The notes below the pieces were generated by a model. The model ran no database searches. It was not told the origin of the DNA and saw nothing but the letters and a program-made list of their open reading frames with translations. Below are positions 47,771-58,195 of a stretch of 64,000 nucleotides of DNA, one piece after another (positions within the stretch are counted from its first letter, which is position 1; each line of letters begins with the position of its first letter). Source of the stretch: Jaltomata sinuosa (Eukaryota; Streptophyta; Magnoliopsida; Solanales; Solanaceae); contig QJPP01002953.1 of the NCBI GenBank assembly GCA_003996215.1, forward strand, positions 1 to 64,000, given 5' to 3'. A program made the position numbers and the translations under genes.

Positions 47771-48110
47771 ACTTGATGTCGTTGGCTATCTACCGGTAGT
47801 TGGGTTTAGGAGCCCCAAACCGATGACTATGATATTGTTGATGGCAGATATATTGGTTAAACGGTCGGTGGGTATTTTGTATGATGTGCTTGTGAAGGTA
47901 GGAAAGTTCATCTTTTCGGCAGACTTCGTGATTTTGGACTGCGAAGTGGACTTTGAAGTCCCTATTATTTTAGGACGACCCTTCTTGGCAACCGGAAGAG
48001 TATTAGTAGATATGGAGAGCAACGAGTTGACTTTCAGGTTGAACGATAAAATAGTGAAGTTTAACATGTGCAAGTCAATGAAGCAACCGAGGGACATGAA
48101 TGTCGTCTAG
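47700..48110 (+). pseudogene. pol: Protease of A2
   Basis: The active-site box C-D-L-G-A-S-I-N-L-M lies at 47749-47778. A TAG interrupts at about 47797, and another shift leads into L-V-K-V-G-K-F-I-F-S-A-D-F-V-I-L-D and P-I-I-L-G-R-P-F-L-A-T-G (47880-48000), in the frame ending at 48110. D-L-G-A-S is the usual Athila form of the aspartic protease motif. The three-frame layout makes it non-functional. Confidence 0.85.
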
Positions 48111-49441
48111 TTATTAATGTTGTTGTCGAATCTGATTTGATTATTTTTGTTAAAGAGAGATTTGTTGTAGAGACTTTGGCAGCGGTTATGATGAACTTCA
48201 ATGGTGATGACATCGAAGATTATGAAGAAATTGTTAATGCTCTGGTTGGAATGGGGTCATATTCTTACGCCCCAAAGAAATTAGATCTTGACTTGAAGAA
48301 CAGGCCGACACCTCCTGCAAAGCCTTTTGTTGAGGAGGCACCGGTGTTAGAGTTGAAAGAGTTGCCAGGCCATCTGAGGTATGCATTTTTAGGTGATAAA
48401 GATACCTTACCTGTGATCATTGCGACAGACCTTGTGGAAACACAAGTTGAAGCTTTACTGTCCATACTGAGGAGATACAAGAGAGTAATCGGCTGGACCA
48501 TTACAGATATTATTGGCATCCCGCCAGGCATTTGTACTAATAAGATAAAGTTAGAAGAAGATTGCACTCCCACCACTGAACACCAGCGGAGACTGAATTC
48601 GCCAATGCAAGAGGTGGTGAAGAAAGAAATCATCAAATGGCTCGATGTTGGAGTGGTTTACCCAATTTCTAATAGCAAATGGGTAAGCCCGGTGCAATGT
48701 GTTCCTAAGAAGGGAGGGATGACTGTGGTAGCTAATGAAAAAAATGAGTTGATTACATTAAGACCTGCCACGGGGTGGCGAGTCTGTATGGATTACCGGA
48801 AGCTCAACTCCTGGACTCTCCGTGATCATTTCCCCATGCCTTTTATGGATCAGATGCTGGATAGATTAGATGGCAAGGGTTGGTACTGCTTTTTGGATGG
48901 ATATTTGGGTTATAACCAAATATCTATCGCCCCGGAAGATCAGGAGAAAACCACTTTCACCTGCCCCTATGGTACATTTGCTTTTAGACGCATGCCCTTT
49001 GGTCTTTGCAATGCTCCTTCAACATTCCAAAGATGTATGATGTCTATCTTTTCTGATATGGTTGAGGACACATTAGAAGTCTTCATGAATGACTTCTCTG
49101 TGGTGGGTGATGCATTTGAAGATTGCTTGACTAATCTGGGTCAGGCATTGCAAAGGTGTGAAGAGTCAAACCTTATGCTGAATTGGGAGAAATGCCATTT
49201 CATGGTGAAGGAAGGCATTGTATTGGGGCACAAGATATATGTGATAGGTCTAGAAGTGGATAGAGCCAAGACAGAAGTCATCGAGAAACTACCTCCACCC
49301 ATCTCAGTAAAGGGTGTGAGGAGCTTTCTTGGTCATGCTGGATTCTACCAAAGATTCATTAAAGATTTCTCTAAGATTGCTAACCCTTTGTGTAGGTTGC
49401 TTGAAAAGAGACTAAGTTTGTATTTGATGCTTAGTGTTTGA
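48068..49441 (+). pseudogene. pol: Reverse transcriptase of A2
   Basis: A long open stretch of 457 codons. An acidic linker (D-D-I-E-D-Y-E-E-I-V-N-A-L) leads to RT with V-Y-P-I-S-N-S-K-W-V-S-P-V-Q, M-D-Y-R-K-L-N, Y-L-G-Y-N-Q-I-S-I-A, F-T-C-P-Y-G-T-F-A-F-R-R and F-G-L-C-N-A-P-S. The catalytic box is F-M-N-D (about 49082-49093), not F-M-D-D, so one metal-binding Asp is replaced by Asn. The thumb/connection (L-G-H-K-I, S-F-L-G-H-A-G-F-Y) follows. The frame ends at 49441 after a small shift; RNase H is in another frame. Confidence 0.92.
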
Positions 49442-49937
49442 AGGCGTTTGAGTGCCTGAAAGAAAAGTTAGTGGTTGCTCCTATTATAATTGCCCCGGAT
49501 TGGTCCAAACTGTTCGAGGTAATGTGCGATGCAAGTGGTGTTGCACTCGGAGTTGTTCTGGGACAGAAGCGATACAAACTTTTTCACCCTATTTATTATG
49601 CTAGTAAGGCATTGAATAGGGCGCAAAAGAACTACACGGTGACAGAACAGGAGCTACTAGTTGTTGTATATGCTTTTGAGAAATTCAGAGTGTACTTACT
49701 TGGTACAAAAGTGGTGGTGCACACAGATCATGCGGCCTTGAGGTATTTAATGGCTAAGAAGAATGCAAAGCCTAGACTAATCTGATGGGTGTTATTGTTG
49801 CAGGAATTTGACTTTAAAGTCAAAGATCGAAAAGGTTGTGAAAACCAAGTGGAGGATCATTTGTCCAGACTTGAGAGTGAAGAGAAAGTAGTAGATGAAC
49901 GTGAGATTGATGATGCATTTTCGGATGAGCATGTATT
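49438..49937 (+). pseudogene. pol: RNase H of A2
   Basis: M-C-D-A-S-G-V-A-L, Y-T-V-T-E-Q-E-L-L, H-T-D-H-A-A-L and E-D-H-L-S-R-L are all present, so the acidic residues look intact. A TGA at 49783-49785 (Arg CGA expected before W-V-L-L-L-Q-E-F) splits the domain. It continues in frame to about 49945. Confidence 0.87.
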
Positions 49938-51242
49938 AGACTTGATATGATGCCTTGGTATACCAATTTTGCAAAATATGTGGTGAGTGACAGGATGCCG
50001 GAAGATTTGAACTTCCAACAGAGGAAGAAATTCCTCCATGATGCAAGTAAGTTTTTCTGGGATGAGCCGTATTTATTCCGGTTGTGTGCTGACAACATAG
50101 TAAGGAAATGTGTATCGAAGGTGGAAATGACAAGCATCTTGCAAGCTTGTCATTTATCCCCAGTTGGAGGGCATCATGCGGGTGATCGAACTACCCAAAA
50201 AATCTTACGGTGTGGTTATTATTGGCCAACAATTCAGAAAGATTCATATGAATTTGCCAAATTTTGTGATCAATGCCAAAGAAGAGGAGCAATCTCTCGT
50301 CGACAAGAGTTGCCAATGTCTACTATTCTGGAGGTTGAGTTGTTCGACGTATGGGGGATAGATTTCATGATCCCTTTTGACAGTTCTTATGGGAACCGTT
50401 ACATCTTGGTAGCGGTGGATTATGTTTCAAAGTGGGTAGAGGCGGTTTCTTTGTCCGATAACGAAGGGAAGAGTGTGGTGGCTTTTCTGAAAAGAAACAT
50501 CTTTGCTTGGTTTGGCACCCCTTGCACGATCATAAGTGATGGAGGGTCACAATTTTGCAACAAGGTGTTTTGGGCTTCTCTAGCAAAGTATGGGGTGAAG
50601 CAACACAAAGTAGCCACACCTTATCACCCCCAAACAAGTGGATAAGTTGAAGTGTCAAACCGTGAAATTAAAGAGATATTAGCAAAGTCTGTGAATGTGA
50701 ACCAGCAAGATTGGGCAAGGAAGCTGGATGATGCACTATGGGCATACCGAACAGCGTTCAAAACACTAATAGGTATGTCTCCTTACCAACTTGTTTTTGG
50801 TAAACCATATCACTTGCCCGTGGAACTTGAGCACAAAGCCGTTTAGGCGCTCAAAAAGTTGAATCTCAGTTGGAAAGATGCATTGGAACTAAGGTTGGAA
50901 CAATTGAATGAGATGGATGAGTTGCGATTGCGAGCGTATGAGAGATCCTCTCTCTACAAGGAACGAATGAAGCTATACCATGACCGAAGGATTGAGAAAA
51001 GGGAGTTCAAAGTTGGGGACTTGGTGTTACTGTTCAATTCTAGGTTCAAATTATTTCTCGAAAAACTCAAATCCAAATGGTATGGGCCATTCAAAGTACA
51101 CCAAGTATTTCCATCCGGCGTGGTTGAACTCGAAAATAAGGATGGTGAGTTGTTCAAAGCCAATGGGCAAAGGGTGAAGCAATATTTGGGCCTCCCGGAG
51201 GAGGTAAATAGTTTGTCTCTGGTGTATCTTGATGAAGTTTGA
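49938..51242 (+). pseudogene. pol: Integrase of A2
   Basis: The zinc region H-H... C-D-Q-C lies at about 50150-50277. The core has G-I-D-F-M, I-S-D-G-G-S-Q-F and, after a TAA at 50642-50644 (Gln expected), V-E-V-S-N-R-E. The D, D and E positions are all kept. W-A-Y-R-T-A-F-K-T-L-I-G-M-S-P-Y-Q and a final stretch with W-Y-G-P-F-K-V-H-Q-V-F-P-S-G follow, ending at TGA 51240-51242. There is no chromodomain. A second stop (TAG, about 50845) separates the last part. Confidence 0.9.
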
Positions 51243-52633
51243 GTAATCAAGATACCCGCGTCATGCCGCGGCGTTAAATCAAGCATTGTATGGGAGGCAA
51301 CCCATCAATTGTTGTTGTACTATGATCTTAGGAAAATTTGTTTTGTTAGAATTGGTTAATTTGTGCGTTGAGTCTGCAGGTATAAAAAGGTGGAATTAAA
51401 AGTGTGTTCTGTTTACGGGTGACGGGTCCTTTTGGTGGGTCATCAACTGAGTGACGGACCACCACACAAACCGTCAAAGTTGAGCAAATATTGATCTCCA
51501 CTGTTTAGTGGTGACGGTGGGAGTGACGGACCGTCATGGCTGTGGTGGACCGTCCTTCCAGGCTGTCACCAAGGCACTCAAAAAGGGGGGTTCATATTTA
51601 TGCAAGACGCACCAAGTGATGGGCTGCCAGGTGACTGAAGGACCATCACAAGGGCCACCACATCAGGTAAGTATTTCTTTTTTTAAATTTAGAACCGCCC
51701 CGACCCAAAACCCTCAAACCCTGAACCAACCCGACCCTGTACGCACCTAATACCCCAACGAAACCCGTTTAAAATATTGAAACGGTTCCTTCACTTTCCT
51801 TTATCTTACTTCATCTCCTTCATCTTCCCACTCCTATTCTCTTCTCTAACTTCAACCCTCCATTAAAATCAAAATCCTCTCTTCCCCAAGCAAACCCCAC
51901 ATCTCCATCGTCGCTTTTTCGCTAGTCGTCCAAAATGCAAGAATCGGCGATTTTTAGTCCATCGTTTCTTGTGACTCAAAAAGGAATAGAAGTTTTCTTC
52001 TCACTAAAAAATCCAAGGTATGATGCTAAACTCTTCTTCATTTGAATTATTGATTAGTATTATCTCAGAATAAAAAGAGGAAATCGTTGGTTTTGTATAT
52101 TTATGGGATTGTGATGATGTAAATGTTATTGGGTGTGGTTGTTTTTGTTGTTTGAAAATGTAAATTTTACATGGGTGAAGTCTTGAGTAACCCATGGGAT
52201 TAACTAGATGATGGGTGGTGACTTTGTGAAACCAAATCCCACAAAGAATGGAAAAACCACTAATAGAACACAAAGTGTTCGAGGAAATGCCCCAAAGGGA
52301 GTAAACCATTCACTGTGTAACAGTGACGGTTGCCGCGACGAGCCATCACCAATCGAGCCACCACATTGGTGATGACTCGTCAAGCAAACCGCCATAGTAA
52401 AAAAAACACTTACCTTACATTGTCTCAGTCTGACAGTTGGCATGACGGTACGTCACACATGTGACTGACCGTCAGCCAAGCCGTCAACAACAGACAATTT
52501 CACTGTCTAAGAGTGACGGCTGGTGTGATGGTTGGTCACCCCTGACCGTCACCCAAACCGTCACTCCAAAACAGTGGGGTTTGCTTGGTGTTTTCCCATT
52601 CTCATGTGTTCTAACTTGTTCTCGTGCAGGTAC
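51243..52633 (+). other. pol-ORF3 spacer of A2, with conserved block and splice-like sites
   Basis: This is a non-coding stretch of 1.4 kb. It opens with a conserved block (GCGTCATGCCGCGGCGTTAA to GGGAGGCAACCC, 51258-51303) also found three times in the old Athila A1. Two clusters of mirrored GACGG/CCGTC motifs follow (51415-51665 and 52320-52565). A strong donor-like CAGGTAAGTA lies at about 51664-51673, and an acceptor-like tract ends at TGCAG (52625-52629), 4 bp before the ORF3 ATG. ORF3 may be expressed from a spliced RNA (inference). Confidence 0.65.
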
Positions 52634-54551
52634 ATGGTTCCCAAATAACAACCACCTCGTGGTCAAGCTCAAAAGAGAAAAGAAAGAGTCGTTACCACTC
52701 GGACCCTAGTAGATGAATCGGGTAGCAAAGAAGAAGCAATTGAAGCCTAGGCCTACCAGACTAGGCTATCCAAATGAAGAAACATCCAAGTTTCCCAGTC
52801 TGAGGAGGAGAGTGGGTCATCTAGTAGTAGGTCGGGGAGTGATAGTGGATCTGAAGAAAGTGGTAGCTCCAGCTCCAGTTCGGAAGTTGTAAGTGGTACT
52901 TAGGCCACCAAAAATGCAGAGAGGGCACCCATGGATAGAGAATCGATCCGGTGGGTACTTCAGGGTGCCCGAAAGCACTATCTTGACGGTCTTACCAAAA
53001 TAAAATCAAGGAACCACAAAAGATCGATAGCTGAGGAAGTGCAAATCATTACCACGGATCTACCAGAATATCCAGTTCTTCAGACACAGTTTCATAGCTA
53101 CCAGCTTGAGTGGATGAGCACACCTCTGGGATTCTATTATCCAGAACTAGTCTGGGAATTCTATGACAACTATTTGGCACTTTTGGAGAGCAAATGCGAG
53201 AAAAGAAAAGGGGTTAAATCAGCACCAAGGCATGACAAGGTTCTGGTTCGGGGTAAACATGTAGACATCTCCCGGGAGATGATTAACAGAGTCCTCTTCG
53301 GCCCTGAATACATTCCTCCACCTGATATGCCGGAGTTTCATGACAAGATTGCCAACACATACTCGCAGAGACCATGGTTAGCACGAACATTGACTGATGG
53401 CTCACCATCTTGGCTAACTTAGAGGGGACGGATATCAAAGCAATCACTGAGCTTTGTAGCAAAGTTCTAGTGGGCTGTTGTGCGGTACAGTCTCTTTCCT
53501 ACATGTAGAGATTCTAATCTGTATGAGGGAAGAGCCATCCTAGTGGCAAGTTTGATAGTCGGGTACGTCATCAATTTCGGAATGATAATTACAGACGAGA
53601 TGCAGACCAGGGCCATGAAAACCACTTCTTTTTTGCCATTCCCGTGTCTGGTTACTGAGTTATACAAGCGTGCGAAGGTACCGATATTGGATGGTATTGA
53701 TGATCAAGTGACAGCGTCATCCAAGAAAAATATTGACAAATTAAAGGATGACACTAAGTTTGACATGAGGATTCATAAGCCTCAGATTTTTTAGGAACCA
53801 ACCACAACCACCTCTGAGGCGACCGACACTCCATCAGGCACAGAGATGCCACTTGCGGTGTTTGATCCAAAGACTTCACAAATAACTAGAGCTACTGGCG
53901 AAAGCTCTGGAACCGCAGCAAGGCCTTCTCTACCAACGAAATATCACATGAATCCCTGAAATTTTGCTAAAATGGTGCAGAAGCAGAAACAGATTAATAA
54001 GCAAATTGCCACTTGGATGGACTTGTTCAAGCCCACCATTGATGAATCAATAGGCTCTGAAGCCATTTGAGGGGCTACATGCAAGGGTCGATCCTATGTA
54101 AACCCAAATGGATGCAAGGCTAAATGAAATGAGCATCCCGGACCTGGCAAGATTTGATGTGGAACTGAGGAAGGTAAAGGATGAAATCACCGCCCTGAAG
54201 CAAGAAAAAGCGCCTTATGATGAGACTTTGGATTTCTTGGACTTGAAAGAAGAAACCACGATAGTAGATTTGATGGGATGGCCACTGAGAATTAATGAAC
54301 CCCAAGAAGGTGAATGTGGGGTAAAAAATTCGAAAAAGAGAAAGCACAGAAAGAAATCAGTCGAGGAGGAAGAGTTAGAGGTTGCAAAGCAGCGGTCGGT
54401 GGTAGATGAGCAGCTGCGATAGGAAAGAGTGTGTGCCCAAGCAGATGGGGCATCATCTAGTGCAGTACCGAAGTCCGGAGAGACTCTGGTTGTTGAGGAG
54501 CTGAGTATGCCAGTCGACACTGATGTCACTATTCCAGAACCCGAAGCCTAG
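52634..54551 (+). pseudogene. ORF3 of A2 (putative plant transposon protein domain)
   Basis: The start chosen is the ATG at 52634, next to the acceptor-like TGCAG; a TAA follows four codons later. One frame then holds to about 54055 despite stops at about 52748, 52904, 53420 and 53792. A Ser/Glu-rich N-terminus is followed by the main domain (52931-53740). It carries W-M-S-T-P-L-G-F-Y-Y-P-E-L-V-W-E-F-Y, V-L-V-R-G-K-H-V-D-I-S, a segment with R-Y-S-L-F-P-T, and I-I-T-D-E-M-Q-T-R-A and L-P-F-P-C-L. This resembles the domain annotated in plants as putative plant transposon protein. A frameshift near 54060 leads to a coiled-coil, Lys/Glu-rich C-terminal part (54108-54422). Function unknown. Confidence 0.78.
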
Positions 54552-55972
54552 GCTTCACAGGTATCCCTATTCCTTTGTTCTGTATTTCTGATTTGATGAG
54601 CATTGGGGACAATGCTAGATTTCTTTTGTTGGGGGTAGGGGTATCACCACCGAAGGTTTTTTTTCCCGTGTTTATTTTCCTTCGGTGTGCTATCTAGTAG
54701 AACCGGTATGTTTAGGTTGTTTTATTTTTATTTTGGTTTAGTTGTGTGATGTTGTAGCAAGCATGGCTGTGAAAGTTGCTTTTTGTACTTGTGTGTGGAA
54801 AATTAACTATTATGGATCCTTGAGTGTCTTTGTATGCATGTGCGAAGAATGATCTTGGTTAGGCTGAACTATTGTTTCAATGATTGGTAGTGGTATGGTT
54901 TCCTGATGCGAAGTGAGTGTGAGATTTTTGTTGAAATTTTTACTCTGTGCATGCATCTAGAACTTGCCTGGTCTATTTCGTTGAAGTTGAAAGCTAGTTG
55001 CTTAGGAAAGGATCAAAGGCCCTTTTTGTGTGTAGTCCACTTATCCCAAAAGACCGTCCAAATGTTAATGATCCCTTTGATCCCTGTTTGAGCCATGATT
55101 GACCCCGTTCTTTCTACACCCTATCACCGTCCCTTTTTAGTCTTAGAATCCCTATTTTAGCCCTAGTCTTTCCTTGGACATCGTGCACCTCAACTCAGGC
55201 AAACAGCCTAAGTTGAGGGTGGCTACTGTAGCGGGAAATTGATAAGAAGAAAAATAAGGGGGAAAAGACTGGTTGTGGATAGAATGGAAAAGTGCGGGTG
55301 CGTGCCTAAAAAGAAAAAAGAAAAGAAAAAGATATGAAAAAGAATTGTCAAAATGAAAAGGCCACATCCGTTGCTAGAAAGAAGGGAATAAAAGGCGAAT
55401 AAGGTTGGATGAGATAGTTTAGTGGAAAATGGTAGGTCAGCGATTCCAAGGAGGGCTTAGTCACTAATCCCTAAATGTACCCTACCTGCACCCGAAGCCT
55501 TGTTACAAGCCATAACAAGTCCTGTAGTGATCCTGGGAAACTTTCTGAACAATGGTTATAGAATAGTAAGGGCAAGCTTATGGCATCGCATGTGCATTGT
55601 TTGAAATCATTTGTGAGCGTGAGTGCCTTACTTTGTCCCGAAACTCTGTGTGTGGGGCTTCCTTGTAGTGAGGGCATTGGGATTTCAATATTACTTTCTG
55701 ATTGTTGGGATAGCAGCTCATGCATATGTAGAGTGCTCATTCACATCGGAATGACACTCTTGGATTCTCACGAGTTAGCTTTTCAGAACATTTTTGTAGT
55801 ACCGGGGGAGCTTGGTTTGTATTGCTTAAATCATTCATTGGCCATGGTTGCTAGAAACATGTTTTGTAGTGTCTTAGTTGAGTCGTCATTTTTGTTTTTG
55901 TTGTCATGTTTCTTGAGGACAAGCGAACGTCATGTTGCTTGAGGACAAGCGAACGTCTTAAGTCGAGGGTGT
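54552..55972 (+). other. 3' non-coding region of A2
   Basis: No convincing coding is present in 1.4 kb. It contains CATTGGGGACAATG (54602-54615), a run of A/G-rich sequence (55240-55345), and a 26-bp tandem duplication (55905-55930, 55931-55956) whose units carry CTTGAGGACAAGC, close to the 3' LTR. The homologous region of A1 is at 15981-17179. Confidence 0.75.
55938..55972 (+). promoter_or_regulatory. Pre-LTR motif and purine-rich tract of A2
   Basis: CTTGAGGACAAG (55938-55949) ends 23 bp before the LTR; the upstream tandem copy is 26 bp further left. The purine-rich segment AGTCGAGGGTG next to the LTR is a weak polypurine tract. Confidence 0.6.
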
Positions 55973-57373
55973 TGATGTGTCGGGATTCTACGGCACATTT
56001 GACGCCTTAAACTAAGAATACTCGCAAGTTTTTAAGCAACCCTTGTGGTTTTTTGATGTTTTTATGTTGTATTTGTAGGAAATGGAAACAAAGATAGAAA
56101 AAGAATAAAATAGGCTCAAAGAACCCCACTGGATAGGAGTGACGCTTGGCATGACGGGTCGTCACACAGGTGACTGACCGTCAGCCAAGCCACCAAACCT
56201 TGCAGTAACTAAAAGTTCACTGGATAGTTGTGACTGATTAGGGTGACGGCTCGTCCCAGACCTGACGGACCGTCAGAGAAGCCGTAAAGCTTTGACAGTC
56301 GAATTTCAGCCACTGCCTAAGAGTGACGGTTCATCTGACGGCCAGTCACATGCTTGACGGCCCGTCAGGTGAAGCCGTCAAAGTCAAAAGCGGGATTTCG
56401 ATTTTATTTTTGGAACTTTATTTTCCTTGACTAATATAAATACCCAGTGTTAGGGTTATTTATAGAATCCATCATCTGACACTTGTAACGTATTTTGAGA
56501 GAAACTTTGAGAGAAAAGAACGAAGAAAATAATATCTTTGTCTTCTTCCTTGGGATTTTCACCATTGGTGCTTGGATTCTACGAAGTTCAAAGTCAAGTA
56601 ATAATTTCTATTGTAAGAATTCCTTCTTCTCATATGAATACTATTATTTCTTCACTTCATTTTGCTAGCATCAGTGGCTAACTTCCCATAACTAGGGTTG
56701 TGGGAGCCATGGCAAAAGTAACAATATAGATTCTGGGTAGCGTTGGGTTTGATTTATATGTTGTTCACGTTGTTAATCATGTGTTATTAAAGTTTTCTAA
56801 TGGCTGCAAACATTAGGACATGCCTAGGGTTAATTTGCTTGAACTAAGAGATTAAAACCGGGTAAATTTGATTAGCAATGAGGATTCGAGACTTTTAACT
56901 CTCGTCTTATGATTAATGCTTTAGCAAGATTGATCTACTTGATGTTTTGGATTGAAATGAGAAATTTTACCTTTTCAAGTTCGAGAGAATTGGAAAGGAA
57001 ATTTGTCTATTTGGTTGAGAAACGCTTAGATGATAACATGAATTCAATCACATCGTGATAGACATATGGAAAGAACCCGACTAAGCTTTAAATCAAAACT
57101 GTTACAACGCCATGGTGTACACTTCTCTAGTTCACTTCTCATATTGATTTTAAACTCTTGAAAATTCGTTGATTCTTATATAAATTGTTTGAAAGTTGAT
57201 CATTATAACCCCCCCCCCCAAATTACCAGAAACTATCGATTACTAGTCAACTAAGTTACTAACGACTTAATTTACACTTTATTCCCTGTGGGATCGACCC
57301 CAACCTTGGTTGGGTTCTATATTTGACAACGACCGCTTGCGCTTCTTAATTGAAGTTTAATTTGGGCGTATCA
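55973..57373 (+). repeat. 3' LTR of A2
   Basis: TGATGTGTCGGG to GGGCGTATCA, 1401 bp, aligned over its whole length with 44282-45659 with scattered substitutions, one extra segment near 56250-56285 and a longer C-run at about 57210. Its TATA box is at 56445-56452. Confidence 0.95.
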
Positions 57374-58195
57374 CCAGCCTATTTCGATTCCTCCTTATAG
57401 AATGGCTCCAGCTGATCTTAAAGAATTGAAAGAACAGTTAAAAGACCTTCTAGATAAGGACTTCATCAGATCCAGCATCTCTCCATGGGGTGCTCCAGTT
57501 CTCTTCGTGTGTAATAAAGATGGTTCTCTCAGGATGTGCATTAACTACCATCAGTTGAACAAATTCACAATCAAGAATAAATACTCCATCCCCAAGATTG
57601 ATGCCTTATTCGACCAACTTCAGGGTGCTAGTTGCTTTTCTAAGATAGACCTCAGATCCGGCTATCATAAGCTCAGAGTCATAGATAGTGACATCCCGAA
57701 GACAGCCTTTAGGACTCAGTATGGTCACTATGAATTTGTAGTTATGTCTTTTGGACTAACGAATACTCCTGCAACTTTTATGGGTTTGATGAATAGAGTG
57801 TTCAAGCAGTATATAGACTTGTTCGTCATTGTCTCCATCGATGATATACTAGAATATTCTTGCAGCAAGAAAGAACATGCAGACCATTTGAGAGTGGTAT
57901 TGCAGACTCTCAAAGATTGCTAGTTATTCGCTAAGTTCAGTAAGTGTGAATTCTGGTTGAAATCAATTGCTTTTCTTGGTCATGTGGTGTCTAGTGAAGG
58001 CATCTGAGTTGATTCTCAGAAGATCGAGGCAGTTAGAACTGGCCCAGACCTACCTCTCTGACTGACATTAGGAGTTTCTTGGATTTGGCTGGTTACTACA
58101 GGAGATTTGTTGAAGGATTTCATCCATAGCTACCCTATTGACCAAGTTGACTCAGAAGAAGGTCAAGTTTCAGTGGTCAGATGAGTGTGAGAAAA
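57374..58195 (+). mobile_element. pol: Tekay-type element Y2, 3' fragment (RT)
   Basis: This is the continuation of Y2 after the A2 insertion, beginning with the duplicated CCAGC. RT has R-M-A-P-A-D-L-K-E-L-K-E, K-D-G-S-L-R-M-C-I-N-Y, S-K-I-D-L-R-S-G-Y and F-G-L-T-N-T-P, and the catalytic box reads S-I-D-D (about 57836-57847), both Asp kept. A TAG at 57921-57923 replaces Gln (Y1 has CAG). Decay continues to 58195, where the T2 LTR begins. GAAAA at 58191-58195 is the candidate left target duplication of T2. Confidence 0.88.

Larger units (their letters stand above)
44282..57373 (+). mobile_element. Athila-like LTR retrotransposon A2, full length (13.1 kb)
   Basis: LTRs are at 44282-45659 (1378 bp) and 55973-57373 (1401 bp), with a perfect target duplication CCAGC (44277-44281 and 57374-57378). 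It also has a tRNA-Asp type primer site, gag, protease, RT, RNase H and integrase without chromodomain, then a long spacer, ORF3, and a 1.4-kb 3' non-coding region. This layout is characteristic of Athila. All coding parts have stops or shifts, so it is not autonomous now. It interrupts the RT of Y2. Confidence 0.94.

Noticed and set aside
52634..54551. Calling ORF3 an envelope gene
   Set aside because: No signal peptide, furin-like site or transmembrane segment is visible; only position resembles env-like ORFs of Athila.
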